NCBI RefSeq assembly: GCF_902764455.1
Contig: NZ_CACWVY010000016.1
Span: 1 to 64,000, forward strand
Source: an uncultured Methanobrevibacter sp.
GTDB taxonomy: Archaea > Methanobacteriota > Methanobacteria > Methanobacteriales > Methanobacteriaceae
Reading direction: 5' to 3'
DNA length: 64,000 bases
Shown here: piece by piece, positions 44,216 through 54,113 of the stretch
Position numbering within the stretch: the stretch's first letter is position 1
How the letters are laid out: each line of letters begins with the position of its first letter
Program-made: the position numbers and the translations under genes
The notes under the pieces: generated by a model
Database searches by the model: none
What the model was told of the DNA's origin: nothing
The model's input: the letters and a program-made list of their open reading frames with translations, nothing else

Positions 44216-45685
44216 ATGAATTTTAAGGCTAATGAAGATTTTTTAGGGAAATTGATGTATGTCCTTGCATTCATAGTTCTGGGATATACATTATATGTAG
44301 CGGTCAGATACCCCTTCCTGACCGTTGACGGCTGGTTTACGAAAGGTTTGCTGAGTCTGCCGATTACACAGCAAATTTCAATCACTGCAATTGACGTGCA
44401 TCCGCCGCTGTACTATCTGATTTTGAATGCTGTTGTAAGCGTGCTGGGCGTGTTTAATGCTGATTTGATTTTGTCAATGAAAATAGCTTCCATAATCCCA
44501 TATGTGATTATTTTCATTTTATGTCTTACAAAACTAAGAAAGGATTACGGAACACTGGCTGGAGGACTTGCTGCATTTTCACTTCTGACAATGAGTGCAT
44601 ACTTCAACCACTATCTCACAGCAAGAATGTACAGCTGGGCAATACTGTTTATCTTTGCGGCATTTCTTTATGTCAAACCAATTCTGGAGGAAAATGACCT
44701 CAAATCATGGATTATAGTTTCAGTCTTTGCAGTTCTTGGCGCGTATACACACTACTTTGCTGCAGTCGCATTTGTTGCACTTTATTTCCTGCTTTTCGTT
44801 TATGTGATAATCAGAAACAGGGATGCAATTAAAAACTGGTTTATTTCAGTAATAATTGGCATAATACTATACGCTCCATGGGCACTGACACTCCTAAGGC
44901 AAATGAGAAGTGTCAAAAGCGGCTACTGGATTGAACCTGCCAGCCTGAAACTGGTTGTGGACTGTTTTGGAAGCTACATTACATTTTATCCTTCACTTGC
45001 AGTTTCAATTGCAGGGTCAGTTCTGCTATTAGCATTTACCATATTGATTCTTAAAGATTACCTTAAAAATATGGACGTTGAAAATGAATATTATCTGATT
45101 GGAATTCTGGCATTTGCCCTTACAATCATTGCCGGAGCCGTCGCATCATTTGTATACAAGCCTATCATGATTGTAAGATATGTCATGCCGGCATCAGCAA
45201 TGGTGTGGATTGTAATAAGCATATACATATCAAAATTAAATGTTAAAAAGCTTACAATCATACTTACAGTACTGGTTCTTATTGTCGGAGCTGCAAACAT
45301 TGCATATCAAATGCAGGAAGTTCATGAGCTCCACGACACCATGGTCAAGGATCTGGAATATCTTGAAAGCATAAACAACAACAATTCAATCATTGTCTAT
45401 GACGGTATGCAGAAGTACATGAGATTCCATGACAATCTTGACAATGCAACATATTACGTCAACTATGAACTGAATAATGAAACACATGATGAAGCCTATG
45501 TAAAAACACTTGGACTTAACGACACCCTCTTTAAAGTTCCTAAGGATTTAGACAAACACCCCGGAAAAACATTATATCTTATAAGGGACCATAGAGGAAC
45601 CGTAGACCATGTTGACGGATACAAAATGAAAACAGACAACAAAATCCACAACTGTAAGTTCATAAAAATAACAAAAAATAATTAA
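44216..45685 (+). CDS. GT-C membrane glycosyltransferase (ArnT/PMT-like)
   Basis: A 489-residue integral membrane protein with about ten to eleven transmembrane segments up to residue ~375 and a soluble extracytoplasmic C-terminal domain. The first outer loop has AIDVHPPLYYL, the acidic HPPLYY signature of dolichyl- or polyprenyl-phosphate sugar transferases (GT39/GT83 type). KIASIIPYV and LTARMYSWAILF follow. It probably transfers a sugar from a lipid carrier to a protein or glycan outside the cell. A related gene, with the same FHDVHPPLYYM and RMYSWG features, starts at 63391. Base composition is less AT-rich than in the adhesins. Confidence 0.86.
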   Translation: MNFKANEDFLGKLMYVLAFIVLGYTLYVAVRYPFLTVDGWFTKGLLSLPITQQISITAIDVHPPLYYLILNAVVSVLGVFNADLILSMKIASIIPYVIIFILCLTKLRKDYGTLAGGLAAFSLLTMSAYFNHYLTARMYSWAILFIFAAFLYVKPILEENDLKSWIIVSVFAVLGAYTHYFAAVAFVALYFLLFVYVIIRNRDAIKNWFISVIIGIILYAPWALTLLRQMRSVKSGYWIEPASLKLVVDCFGSYITFYPSLAVSIAGSVLLLAFTILILKDYLKNMDVENEYYLIGILAFALTIIAGAVASFVYKPIMIVRYVMPASAMVWIVISIYISKLNVKKLTIILTVLVLIVGAANIAYQMQEVHELHDTMVKDLEYLESINNNNSIIVYDGMQKYMRFHDNLDNATYYVNYELNNETHDEAYVKTLGLNDTLFKVPKDLDKHPGKTLYLIRDHRGTVDHVDGYKMKTDNKIHNCKFIKITKNN

Positions 45686-45717
45686 AATAAGGATTAACAT
45701 CCTTTATTTTTTCTTTT
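45685..45717 (+). terminator. Hairpin plus T-run after the GT-C gene
   Basis: aaataagga pairs with tcctttattt apart from one bulged T, followed by ttttttcttttt. It resembles the adhesin terminators. On the other strand it lies just after the end of the convergent Rpn-like gene. Confidence 0.7.
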
Positions 45718-45741
45718 TAAACCATCTCCAAAAATTAAATT

Positions 45742-46761
45742 TTATTTATTTTCGTTTTTAATCTCCATTACACGTTCCAGAGGCACGTCATAATCACGTG
45801 AAATCTCACGGGGCGAATATTTCTCAAGAAGTTTTAAAATGAATTTACGTTCGGTATCACTGCGCCCTTCCTCAAGACCACTAGCATGACCAATCTCCTT
45901 ACCTTCCTCAAGACCACTAGCATGACCAATCTCCTTACCTTCCTCAAGACCATTAGCATGACCAATCTCCTTACCTTCCTCAAGACCTTCCTTTAAACCA
46001 TTTTCATGAGATCTGAACAATTCCCCTTCAATACGGATTGTTTTCATCACTTTACGAACCATTTCATCTGTTTCCATTGCAGACATATTCAATCCTCCAA
46101 TTACTTTTTTAATATTTTCATCACTTTTGACAAATTTCCCTGCCCACAGCATCAGACATTTCCTTAGAATACCCAATAGCCTCTCATCAACAATAATATC
46201 ATTATATATTTCAACCAAATCCACAATAATATTCTCTATTGCATCATCGCTTCTGAACTTTGGCATCCATATTAAATCACATACATCAAAGACATTCAAC
46301 TGTTCCTGATTTGATATTTTGTGTTTGATATTATTAAGTTTTACTGAAAGTTCAATTTCTTGAGTGTTAATCCAAATCGGATTATAGAATGATGTGGGAT
46401 TAGCATATTCAACTGTGAAATTTGGTATTCTGCCAGTATTAAAAATATATGGATGTACAATCCTATTTGAAGCACTATGAAGAAGAGTCAAATATCCGAA
46501 ATCTCTTGCAAGCAGAGGTTTTGTAATATAAGAATGATGTTCAATGTTAACCAGACTTCCGTCCTTTCTTTTTCTGACAAAATCAACTTCAAGATTGTTA
46601 TAAGCCTCAGATAAATGTTTTTTAGGAAATCTGCCTTGAATATCATCAATATTTGTTAAATACTGTGGAAATTCATTTATTTCATCCATGCAAATATTGA
46701 AAATAGTATCTTCACAGGCCCAAACATCAGGTAAAGAAGTGTCAGTGATTTTTTTACCCAT
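45742..46761 (-). CDS. PD-(D/E)XK/Rpn-like protein with 12-residue tandem repeats
   Basis: 339 residues. The N-terminal half carries LEVDFVRKRKDGSLVNIEHHSYI, a D...E.H arrangement like that of Rpn/PD-(D/E)XK nuclease-fold proteins. The middle is helical. Near the C terminus GLEEGKEIGHAS is repeated three times and begins a fourth time, much like the EGxEEG tails of bacterial Rpn proteins. The final part (SPREISRDYDVPLERVMEI) looks like a small helical DNA-binding-type tail. The start at 46761 has AGGAG nine bases upstream; a TTG three codons earlier overlaps that site. It shares the D...E layout with the proteins at 54414 and 56911. The function is unknown; a DNA nuclease role is only suggested. 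Confidence 0.72.
   Translation of the reverse strand: MGKKITDTSLPDVWACEDTIFNICMDEINEFPQYLTNIDDIQGRFPKKHLSEAYNNLEVDFVRKRKDGSLVNIEHHSYITKPLLARDFGYLTLLHSASNRIVHPYIFNTGRIPNFTVEYANPTSFYNPIWINTQEIELSVKLNNIKHKISNQEQLNVFDVCDLIWMPKFRSDDAIENIIVDLVEIYNDIIVDERLLGILRKCLMLWAGKFVKSDENIKKVIGGLNMSAMETDEMVRKVMKTIRIEGELFRSHENGLKEGLEEGKEIGHANGLEEGKEIGHASGLEEGKEIGHASGLEEGRSDTERKFILKLLEKYSPREISRDYDVPLERVMEIKNENK
45867..45989 (-). repeat. 36-bp in-frame tandem repeat, 3.4 copies
   Basis: Units start at 45867, 45903 and 45939 with a partial fourth from 45975. They are almost identical and encode GLEEGKEIGHA(S/N). Copy-number change would alter length by 12 residues without changing frame. Confidence 0.9.
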
Positions 46762-47189
46762 ATTTTTCAACTCCTAAAAAATGATTCAAACAATATAATA
46801 TTTAATTTTAAAGTATTTAAAGCTTTCTTTAAGCATATAACAATATTTACTTCCATATATTAAATATATATTGCAAAATTGAGTTTAGATTAAAAAAATA
46901 AAACAATATAAAACATTTTTTTAATTAAAAATTCACACCTAACGAATAAAAAAAATCCGAATTTTAAATAGTGAACTATTTTTAAACTAAATTAAAACAA
47001 TTTTTAAAATAATATACTAATTTTAAACGCTTATAAAATTTAAAATAGGCAAAATTAAACCTATTTTTAAAAAATAAAGCATGATTTTTGAATTTTTTTA
47101 TAAAATTATTTATATCATAATCAAAAAAAATTAAATTGTATTCAACTTAAATCTTATTTGGATATATAATATAAAAAATATGTGATATT
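46762..47189. other. AT-rich intergenic region with two palindromes
   Basis: 428 bp without a gene, between a minus-strand gene start and a plus-strand gene start, so it should hold divergent promoters. Palindromes lie at 46966-46981 (aaatagt/actattt) and 47042-47067 (aaaatagg/cctatttt). TATA-like DNA (ggatatataatataaa) lies at about 47160-47175, and GTGAT precedes the ATG at 47190. Confidence 0.55.
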
Positions 47190-50100
47190 ATGAAATATAA
47201 AAAGGTGATGCTCGTAACGTTGATGTTACTTGCAATTCTAACGGTAGGTGCTGTTAGTGCGGCAGACCTAACAGTTAACGAAACACAAGATCCTGTCGGA
47301 TTGAGTGTTGATGATGAAAGCATCATTGCTGAAGATAACCTCCTTGGTGATGATGATATAAATGAAAAGGAAGACATTAATTTAAGTTCAAACGTGATTC
47401 CTGAAAATTATGTAAAAGATTTGGACTACGATAATGATGGTGTTGATTTTCGTATAGCCCCTGAATTTAGCGGCTTCGTAACCGTAACAGCAAATGATAC
47501 CACCATTTATTCTGAATATTGTTACAATACTGCTTACGGTATTTATTTTAGCAGTTTAGATTACGGAGAGTATAACTGGAAAATTAATATAAATGATGAC
47601 AGCGGCAGATATAATCCATTTACAATGAACGGAACAATAAACATCGTCCCAGTTTCCATTAAAATTCCAGAACATGTGACTTTTGGAAATCTGGATTACA
47701 TTTCAGTAATATATTCCCGTTATGCCAGAGGAACAATAACAGTTTTAATTGACGATGAAAAATACTTTGAAGGAGAATTATATGATGGTGAGGATGAAAG
47801 CGTGAAACATATTAGTTTAACTGGACTTTCCTTTGATAATCATACATGTAAAGTAATATACTCCGGATACAAAGAATTCAAACCATTAACAGTTAGTCAA
47901 ACATTTGATGTTGATTATTCCTTAATGTATTATATAACTGAAGATGAAATTCAATATGGAAATAATGCAACATTGGAAATTTACTTGCCGAAAGATGCAA
48001 AAGGAAATGTTACAGTTAACGTGAACGGCAAGCAATTCACTGCAAAAGCTGACAAAAAATATCTTAATGGAAACACAATATGTCTTGATTTAGACATATC
48101 CAATTTTAACCTGGGCGAAAACAATTTCACCATTACATATAACGGCGATGAAAAATACTATTCAAAAACAGTCAATGCAACAGTGAATACAATTGCAAAA
48201 ATTCAATACGAACAGAAAATGGCATATTCAGATGCTTGCATTTCATTAAGGCTTCCTGATGATGCAAAAGGTCGTTTAGTTGTAAAAATTGATGATGAAG
48301 ATTTCGCAAACGTTTTCGGAAAAAATGGAGTGTTTAATATTTCCTTAAGCAATTTGGCTTTGGGAGACTATTCCCTTGAAGCGTCATATGACGGAGAGGA
48401 TTATGAAGTTGAATCAGTTTCCGACTACATCAAAATCATTCCAAAATTCACATATCCTAAAATAGTCGGATTTTATGAAGGTGCTTTAATTACTGTTGAA
48501 GTTCCTGAAGGAATTGAAGGCACATTTAAAATTTATGAATTTGACCCTTATGACTGGGAAATGGAAAGAGTAACAGAAATAAATTCTACAGAAGTAATTG
48601 GAGGCAAAGCATCCCTCATTTTAAATAAATTCCACAGAGTATCATATGAATATGACGATGGAAACTTTAACATTTTCAATTTGGAATTTAAAAATGATAA
48701 ATATGAATATCAACAAAAATATTATCCCTCAATGAGATACTACCCTCGAGACAGTGATTTTAACATTAAAGTACCCTCCACAGTCAAAGCATCCGACTCT
48801 TTAAGATGCTATGTTGAAGATAGCTTTGGAAGAACATATGAGGTATATATCGACGGAATTTATCTTAAAAACGTATTCAATAGAATATATGAAGAAGACG
48901 ACTTTGAGGACGATTACATAACTATTGAATTAAATAACTTAGATTACGGAAAACACAAAATTGAATTCAGATATATAGATGCTGACGGATATTACATTCC
49001 AATCAACAAAACATACTATTTCAATATATCATATATCACAATCGACATTCCGCAAGAAATAATATCTGATGAACTTATCAAGGTTGAATTTGATGAAAGC
49101 GTAACCGGTACTTTGACATTATACATCAATGGAAGTGAATATGCATCCAAATTTATCAACGGCTCAAAAATTGACGAATATTACTTCTATGTTGATGATT
49201 TGGCCTATGGCAGTTATGAGTTTGAAGTTGTCTATTCAGGTGATGCAACCCATGCAAAAGTAACTAAAAAGGCCACAGTTGATGTTACCTACCCAATTGA
49301 GATTATGCATTTAGAGAATAACGATCAGGCATTATCTGGTCTTGATTTGGATTTAACCGCTTCATTACCTAGAAACGTTAATGGAACCGTAAGTATTACA
49401 GTCAATGGTAAAAAATACAGCGCAAAAGCACGTGACTACACTGAATTTAAGATAAGCAATATCAAATATGGTTTAAATGAAATCATTCTTGCATATGATG
49501 GCGATGAAATCTACCCTGCAAAAACCAAGACCTATACGATTTATGGTTATCTTATGCCAATATTGGAAAATGATACTCTGATTTTAAACATGCCTGCTGA
49601 TGCAACAGGAAATATGGTCGTCAGAATTGACGGAGCGGAATACAAGACAGTACCCGTTACAAACGGCAAGGCAACCTTGAAATTGAATGATTTGGATGTC
49701 GGCAGATATTATATTGAAGCAACATATGATAGTGAAGACTACAATGTAAATGGATTTGACGACATGTATAATGCATTCAACATCAGTCTACCGGAATATA
49801 TCTGGATTGAGGAAGGTGCCATTATAAGGGTCGAACTTCCAAAGGACTGCAATGGAGAATTAATTATAAATGATGTTGTTGAAGAGGAAGATGAGTGGGG
49901 AGACTATAGAACTACATATAAAGAAGTCAACAGAACAAATATTACCAATGGAGTTGGAAGTGTCAAATTAACTACTTTTGACGGCATTACTGATGAGGAT
50001 AATTATGACTGGACGTTTAACTACTACCAAATCGTGATTAACATCGACGGCAAAGATGCAATAAATCTCAATTACAAACCTATCGTGATGAAAGACAACC

Positions 50101-53100
50101 CTGATTTTGAATTAAAAGTCTATACAGAAGATAACATCCTAAAATATGATGTTTTAACTGTGGATACCAATTTAGATGATGGAATCAACTATATTGAAGT
50201 TTATCTTGATGGAGAGTATTACAGAAGATACTCTGAGAATATGTTCTCACTATATGGCAAAGATTTAGATTACGGAAGCCATGTCATTGAGATAAGATGG
50301 CCAGGTACTGAATATTACACAAGCAAAACCGGATCCGCATCATTTAATGTAACCTACCTCACTGTGAATGCTCCAAGTGAAGCAGTTATCGGTGAATACT
50401 ACTGCATTGACGGAAGTTCACTTAGAATAAGTTCAGATGATAATGTAGGAGGATATGTAAGTGTTTATATTGACAATAAACTTGTCCTGATGAAATTAAT
50501 GGCTCGGGAAGTATATGTTGATTTAAGTAATTTAAGCTATGGAAAACACAGCTACGAAGTACTCTATTCCGGAGACAAAAATCATCACTCAAAAGTTCAA
50601 AGCGGTGAATTCAACACAATATACTCAGGAATAGTATACCTTGAAGATTCCTATATAAATGAAGGCGAAAATGCTGAGATAACAGTAGAAATGCTTAAGG
50701 ATGCAACAGGTAAAATTGAAATAACAATAGCCAATAAAACATACACCAAAGATGTCACAAACGCATCTGCAAAATTCATCATTTCTGATTTAAACGTCGG
50801 AAACTATGAAATCACAGCAAAATACCTAGGCGATGAGAAATATCCTGAATACATCATAGACACTGCAGAAGTTACAGTAACACCTGCCAGCGAGCAATAC
50901 TACTCCATAAATGTTGGCAACACATATCTCAAGTATGGTGAAAACACTACCGTCAGCTTAACATTGCCTGATGATGCAACAGGTACACTTTATGTATATA
51001 TAGACGATTTACTGTATAAAAAAGCTGATTTGGTAAATGGAAAAGCAGTGATAGTGATTTCCGGCCTAAAATATGGAGAATACCAGCTTGAAGCAAAATA
51101 TGATAGTGAGGATTATGACTATGATGTATATACAGAATATGAGTCAATATATGTAGAACCAGTAACCGGAGAATACAGCCGTATCAATACATTTAACGAC
51201 AAAGTTATCATTCCATTGGAATTTGCAGATGACATAAATGGAGATTTGAATGTATACATTAATGACAAACCGATAACCCCACAAAAAATAGTCAACGGCA
51301 AAGTCAATGTGGATTTAACCGGCAAACTCGATTTAGGATTCAATATAATGGAATACAAATACAACAATGACAAATACAGCATAGATTCTGAAGCGTATGT
51401 ATACCTAGTTCCTGAGGTTATAGTTCCTCAAAACATGACAATCGGTGAAGACAAACAGGCACAGTTCATATTCGGTGATGACTACAACGGAAACCTTACA
51501 GTATATTATGGACTAGTCAATGCCCGTGAAAGTGAAGAAAGCATAGTTAAAACAAAAGTAATCAATGGAAAAGCAAATATTTCTCTATCAGAACTGCCTC
51601 ATGGATTAAACTACTTTGGATTCAACTATGTAGACGAGAATTATGATTTTTCCTCATACGGATCCATTTATGAAGGCAAACAAATACGCATCAACGTATT
51701 GAACATGCAAAGTGACGTGACTGTATTCAACACAACCGAAAGCACCAAAATCAAGTTTGACGATGATGCAACAGGTTCTGTAATTGTTAAAATCAATGGT
51801 AATTATTTCAGTGCAGAATTAGAAAATGGAGAAGCAGTAATTGATGCAGTCGGTGATGAAATAATCATTTCATATTCAGGAGATGAAAAATATGAAGGCT
51901 TTGAAGACATGGCCGTAAACTCATCAGGTGCTGAAACCGAATTGATCAATCCTGAAATAACCGTTAATGCAGAGGACATAAATGTCGGAGATATTGCAGT
52001 CATAAGCATTCAGGCTAATGAAAACTTCACCGCACCAGTCAATGTAACAGTCAACAATAAAGAATACACTGTTAATGTCATTACCGGTGAAGGAAGTATA
52101 AGCATTGAAGATTTAAGTGCAGGAATCTACGACATTAAAGTCATATTCGCAGGAAACGACATATTTAAAAAGGCTCAAAAAACAAGTAAATTTAACGTGA
52201 ACAAACTAATCCCAACAATAATCATCAAAGCAGATGAAAGTATTGTTGAAGAAAGTGATTTAAGTGTAGAGGTCCTAATTGAAGGTGCAACCGGAAATGT
52301 AATCATTAATGATGCGGAAATTGCATTAACAGATGGAAAAGCAACAACAAGCATATCCAACTTAACACTCGGAGAACACACAATCTCCGTCACCTATAAA
52401 GGAGATGAAAAATACGAAAATGCAACAAACTTCACAAAAGTTAATATATATGCTAAAGCAAATCCTGAATTAACCGTAAAAGTGTCCGACGTCAATGTTG
52501 GTGATGATGCAACAGTTAACATCGAAATCAACAAGGATGCAACCGGAAAAGTTACAGTTGACGGAACAGAAATAAGCATCACTGAAGGAAAAGGAACTTA
52601 CACAATCACAAAACCAGCTGAAGGAAACCACACAATAACAGTCAAATACGAAGGAGACAAATACTTCACACAAGACGAAAAAACAGCACAATACAAAGTT
52701 TCTAAAAAAGAGTTCCCTCCTGAAGAGGACCCTATTGTTCCGCAAAGCGGAAACGAAACAGAAAGTGAAAGTCCGACATACACAATCAACCTTCCAAGTG
52801 ACGCAACAGGAACTTTCGAAGTAACAATTGCCAATAAAACATACACCCAAGAACTCAAAGACGGTTCTGCAAGTATAACCGTCGACGATATTCTTCCAGG
52901 AGACTACACAGCTACAATAAAATATTCCGGTGATGCAAAATACGCACCGATTACAAAAACTGTAAACACAACTGTCAATCTAAGAAATCCTGAACTGAAA
53001 GTGAGCGTTGAAGATGTCACTATCGGCGAAGATGCCATAGTAAATGTTGAAATCAACAAGGATGCAACCGGAAAAGTTACAGTTGACGGAACAGAAATTA

Positions 53101-54044
53101 CCATCAGCAACGGAAAAGGAACATTTACAATCACAAAACCGGCTGAAGGAGACCACACAATAACAGTCAAATACGAAGGAGATGCATACTTCACACAAGC
53201 CGAAAAAACAGCACAATACAAAGTAAGCCAAAAACAAATAACTCCAGAAGTAGATCCGTTTGCACCATCTGCAGATGAAAACAAAACTTCTGAAAGCACT
53301 CCTACATTCACAATAAACATGCCTAGTGATGCAACAGGTACTTTAACTGTAACTATCGGCGATAAAACATATACAAAAGAACTCAAAGACGGTTCTGCAA
53401 GTATAACAGTCGACGATATCCCGGCAGGAGACTACACTGCAACAATTAGCTATTCAGGTGATGCAAAATACGCACCGATTACAAAAACCGTGAATGGAAC
53501 TGTTAAAGTAGACCCAGTTATTGTTGTAAAAGCCACATCCGTACAGTATAATGCTGGAAAATACTTCCAGGCAACTGTTTATGGAACAGATGGCAAATTA
53601 GCTGTAAACACACCCGTAACATTTGTTGTTGATAAAAAAACATTTAAAACAGTAAATACAGACACAAACGGTATTGCCAAATTCAAAGTAACTCAAATAC
53701 CAAAAACATACACTGTGACAGCAAAGGCATTAGATAAATCCGCTTCTGCCAAACTAACTGTAAAACACATTGTAACACTTAAATCAGTAACCGTTAAAAA
53801 ATCAGCTAAAAAACTTGTATTGCAAGCTAACTTAGCAAAAGTTAACGGAAAATACCTTGCCAAAAAGAAAGTTACTTTCAAATTCAACGGCAAAACCTAT
53901 AAAAAAGTAACCGATAAAAAAGGAGTTGCAAAAATAAGCATAACAAAAACCGTGCTGAATAAACTCAAAGTAGGTAAAAAAATAACCTACCAGGCAACTT
54001 ACTTGAAAGATACTGTTAAGAAAACTGTAAAAGTTAAAAAATAA
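47190..54044 (+). CDS. Giant adhesin-like protein, 2284 residues, about twenty Ig-like repeats
   Basis: A signal peptide (about 1-26, ILTVGAVSAAD) is followed by an almost continuous chain of Ig-like domains of 80-100 residues. Typical turns are LPDDATGTLYVYIDD, LKYGEYQLEAKYDSEDYD and GDEKYENATNFTKV, resembling Big_3_5-type repeats. The last repeats before the end are a 525-bp tandem duplication. A Big_1-like domain (AVNTPVTFVVDKKTFKTVNTDTNG) and the shared C-terminal domain (AKVNGKYLAKKKVTFKFNG, ITYQATYLKDTVKKTVKVKK) close it. There is no membrane anchor and almost no Cys. It is likely a long surface stalk; an S-layer or adhesin role cannot be separated by sequence. It is the largest gene in the window. 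Confidence 0.88.
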   Translation: MKYKKVMLVTLMLLAILTVGAVSAADLTVNETQDPVGLSVDDESIIAEDNLLGDDDINEKEDINLSSNVIPENYVKDLDYDNDGVDFRIAPEFSGFVTVTANDTTIYSEYCYNTAYGIYFSSLDYGEYNWKININDDSGRYNPFTMNGTINIVPVSIKIPEHVTFGNLDYISVIYSRYARGTITVLIDDEKYFEGELYDGEDESVKHISLTGLSFDNHTCKVIYSGYKEFKPLTVSQTFDVDYSLMYYITEDEIQYGNNATLEIYLPKDAKGNVTVNVNGKQFTAKADKKYLNGNTICLDLDISNFNLGENNFTITYNGDEKYYSKTVNATVNTIAKIQYEQKMAYSDACISLRLPDDAKGRLVVKIDDEDFANVFGKNGVFNISLSNLALGDYSLEASYDGEDYEVESVSDYIKIIPKFTYPKIVGFYEGALITVEVPEGIEGTFKIYEFDPYDWEMERVTEINSTEVIGGKASLILNKFHRVSYEYDDGNFNIFNLEFKNDKYEYQQKYYPSMRYYPRDSDFNIKVPSTVKASDSLRCYVEDSFGRTYEVYIDGIYLKNVFNRIYEEDDFEDDYITIELNNLDYGKHKIEFRYIDADGYYIPINKTYYFNISYITIDIPQEIISDELIKVEFDESVTGTLTLYINGSEYASKFINGSKIDEYYFYVDDLAYGSYEFEVVYSGDATHAKVTKKATVDVTYPIEIMHLENNDQALSGLDLDLTASLPRNVNGTVSITVNGKKYSAKARDYTEFKISNIKYGLNEIILAYDGDEIYPAKTKTYTIYGYLMPILENDTLILNMPADATGNMVVRIDGAEYKTVPVTNGKATLKLNDLDVGRYYIEATYDSEDYNVNGFDDMYNAFNISLPEYIWIEEGAIIRVELPKDCNGELIINDVVEEEDEWGDYRTTYKEVNRTNITNGVGSVKLTTFDGITDEDNYDWTFNYYQIVINIDGKDAINLNYKPIVMKDNPDFELKVYTEDNILKYDVLTVDTNLDDGINYIEVYLDGEYYRRYSENMFSLYGKDLDYGSHVIEIRWPGTEYYTSKTGSASFNVTYLTVNAPSEAVIGEYYCIDGSSLRISSDDNVGGYVSVYIDNKLVLMKLMAREVYVDLSNLSYGKHSYEVLYSGDKNHHSKVQSGEFNTIYSGIVYLEDSYINEGENAEITVEMLKDATGKIEITIANKTYTKDVTNASAKFIISDLNVGNYEITAKYLGDEKYPEYIIDTAEVTVTPASEQYYSINVGNTYLKYGENTTVSLTLPDDATGTLYVYIDDLLYKKADLVNGKAVIVISGLKYGEYQLEAKYDSEDYDYDVYTEYESIYVEPVTGEYSRINTFNDKVIIPLEFADDINGDLNVYINDKPITPQKIVNGKVNVDLTGKLDLGFNIMEYKYNNDKYSIDSEAYVYLVPEVIVPQNMTIGEDKQAQFIFGDDYNGNLTVYYGLVNARESEESIVKTKVINGKANISLSELPHGLNYFGFNYVDENYDFSSYGSIYEGKQIRINVLNMQSDVTVFNTTESTKIKFDDDATGSVIVKINGNYFSAELENGEAVIDAVGDEIIISYSGDEKYEGFEDMAVNSSGAETELINPEITVNAEDINVGDIAVISIQANENFTAPVNVTVNNKEYTVNVITGEGSISIEDLSAGIYDIKVIFAGNDIFKKAQKTSKFNVNKLIPTIIIKADESIVEESDLSVEVLIEGATGNVIINDAEIALTDGKATTSISNLTLGEHTISVTYKGDEKYENATNFTKVNIYAKANPELTVKVSDVNVGDDATVNIEINKDATGKVTVDGTEISITEGKGTYTITKPAEGNHTITVKYEGDKYFTQDEKTAQYKVSKKEFPPEEDPIVPQSGNETESESPTYTINLPSDATGTFEVTIANKTYTQELKDGSASITVDDILPGDYTATIKYSGDAKYAPITKTVNTTVNLRNPELKVSVEDVTIGEDAIVNVEINKDATGKVTVDGTEITISNGKGTFTITKPAEGDHTITVKYEGDAYFTQAEKTAQYKVSQKQITPEVDPFAPSADENKTSESTPTFTINMPSDATGTLTVTIGDKTYTKELKDGSASITVDDIPAGDYTATISYSGDAKYAPITKTVNGTVKVDPVIVVKATSVQYNAGKYFQATVYGTDGKLAVNTPVTFVVDKKTFKTVNTDTNGIAKFKVTQIPKTYTVTAKALDKSASAKLTVKHIVTLKSVTVKKSAKKLVLQANLAKVNGKYLAKKKVTFKFNGKTYKKVTDKKGVAKISITKTVLNKLKVGKKITYQATYLKDTVKKTVKVKK
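52460..53510 (+). repeat. 525-bp tandem duplication of two Ig-like domains
   Basis: The stretch starting atcaacaaggatgcaaccgg at 52527 recurs at 53052, an offset of 525 bp (175 residues). The two units encode matching pairs of domains (INKDATGKVTVDGTE, ITKPAEG, ITVKYEGD, LKDGSASITVDD, YSGDAKYAPITKTVN). The linkers between domains (PPEEDPIVPQSGNETE and TPEVDPFAPSADENKT) differ more. Confidence 0.88.
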
Positions 54045-54077
54045 GTGATTAATTCACTTATTTTCTTTTTTTATTTT
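54039..54077 (+). terminator. Stop-codon-embedded hairpin terminator of the giant adhesin
   Basis: aaataagtga pairs perfectly with tcacttattt across a five-base loop, followed by long T-runs. TAA is in the left arm. Confidence 0.85.
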
Positions 54078-54113
54078 TTACGACATTGCTGAATTTAGAA
54101 AAAAATCAATGAT

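Noticed and set aside
52904-53386. Open frames on the minus strand inside the giant adhesin (also near 28688-29080 and 40025-40408)
   Set aside because: They are shadows of repetitive, biased adhesin codons. They have no ribosome sites and no recognisable protein features.
47190-54044. S-layer protein call for the giant adhesin
   Set aside because: The protein shows only Ig-like repeats and the shared C-terminal module. No S-layer signature is visible, and members of this group have pseudomurein walls.
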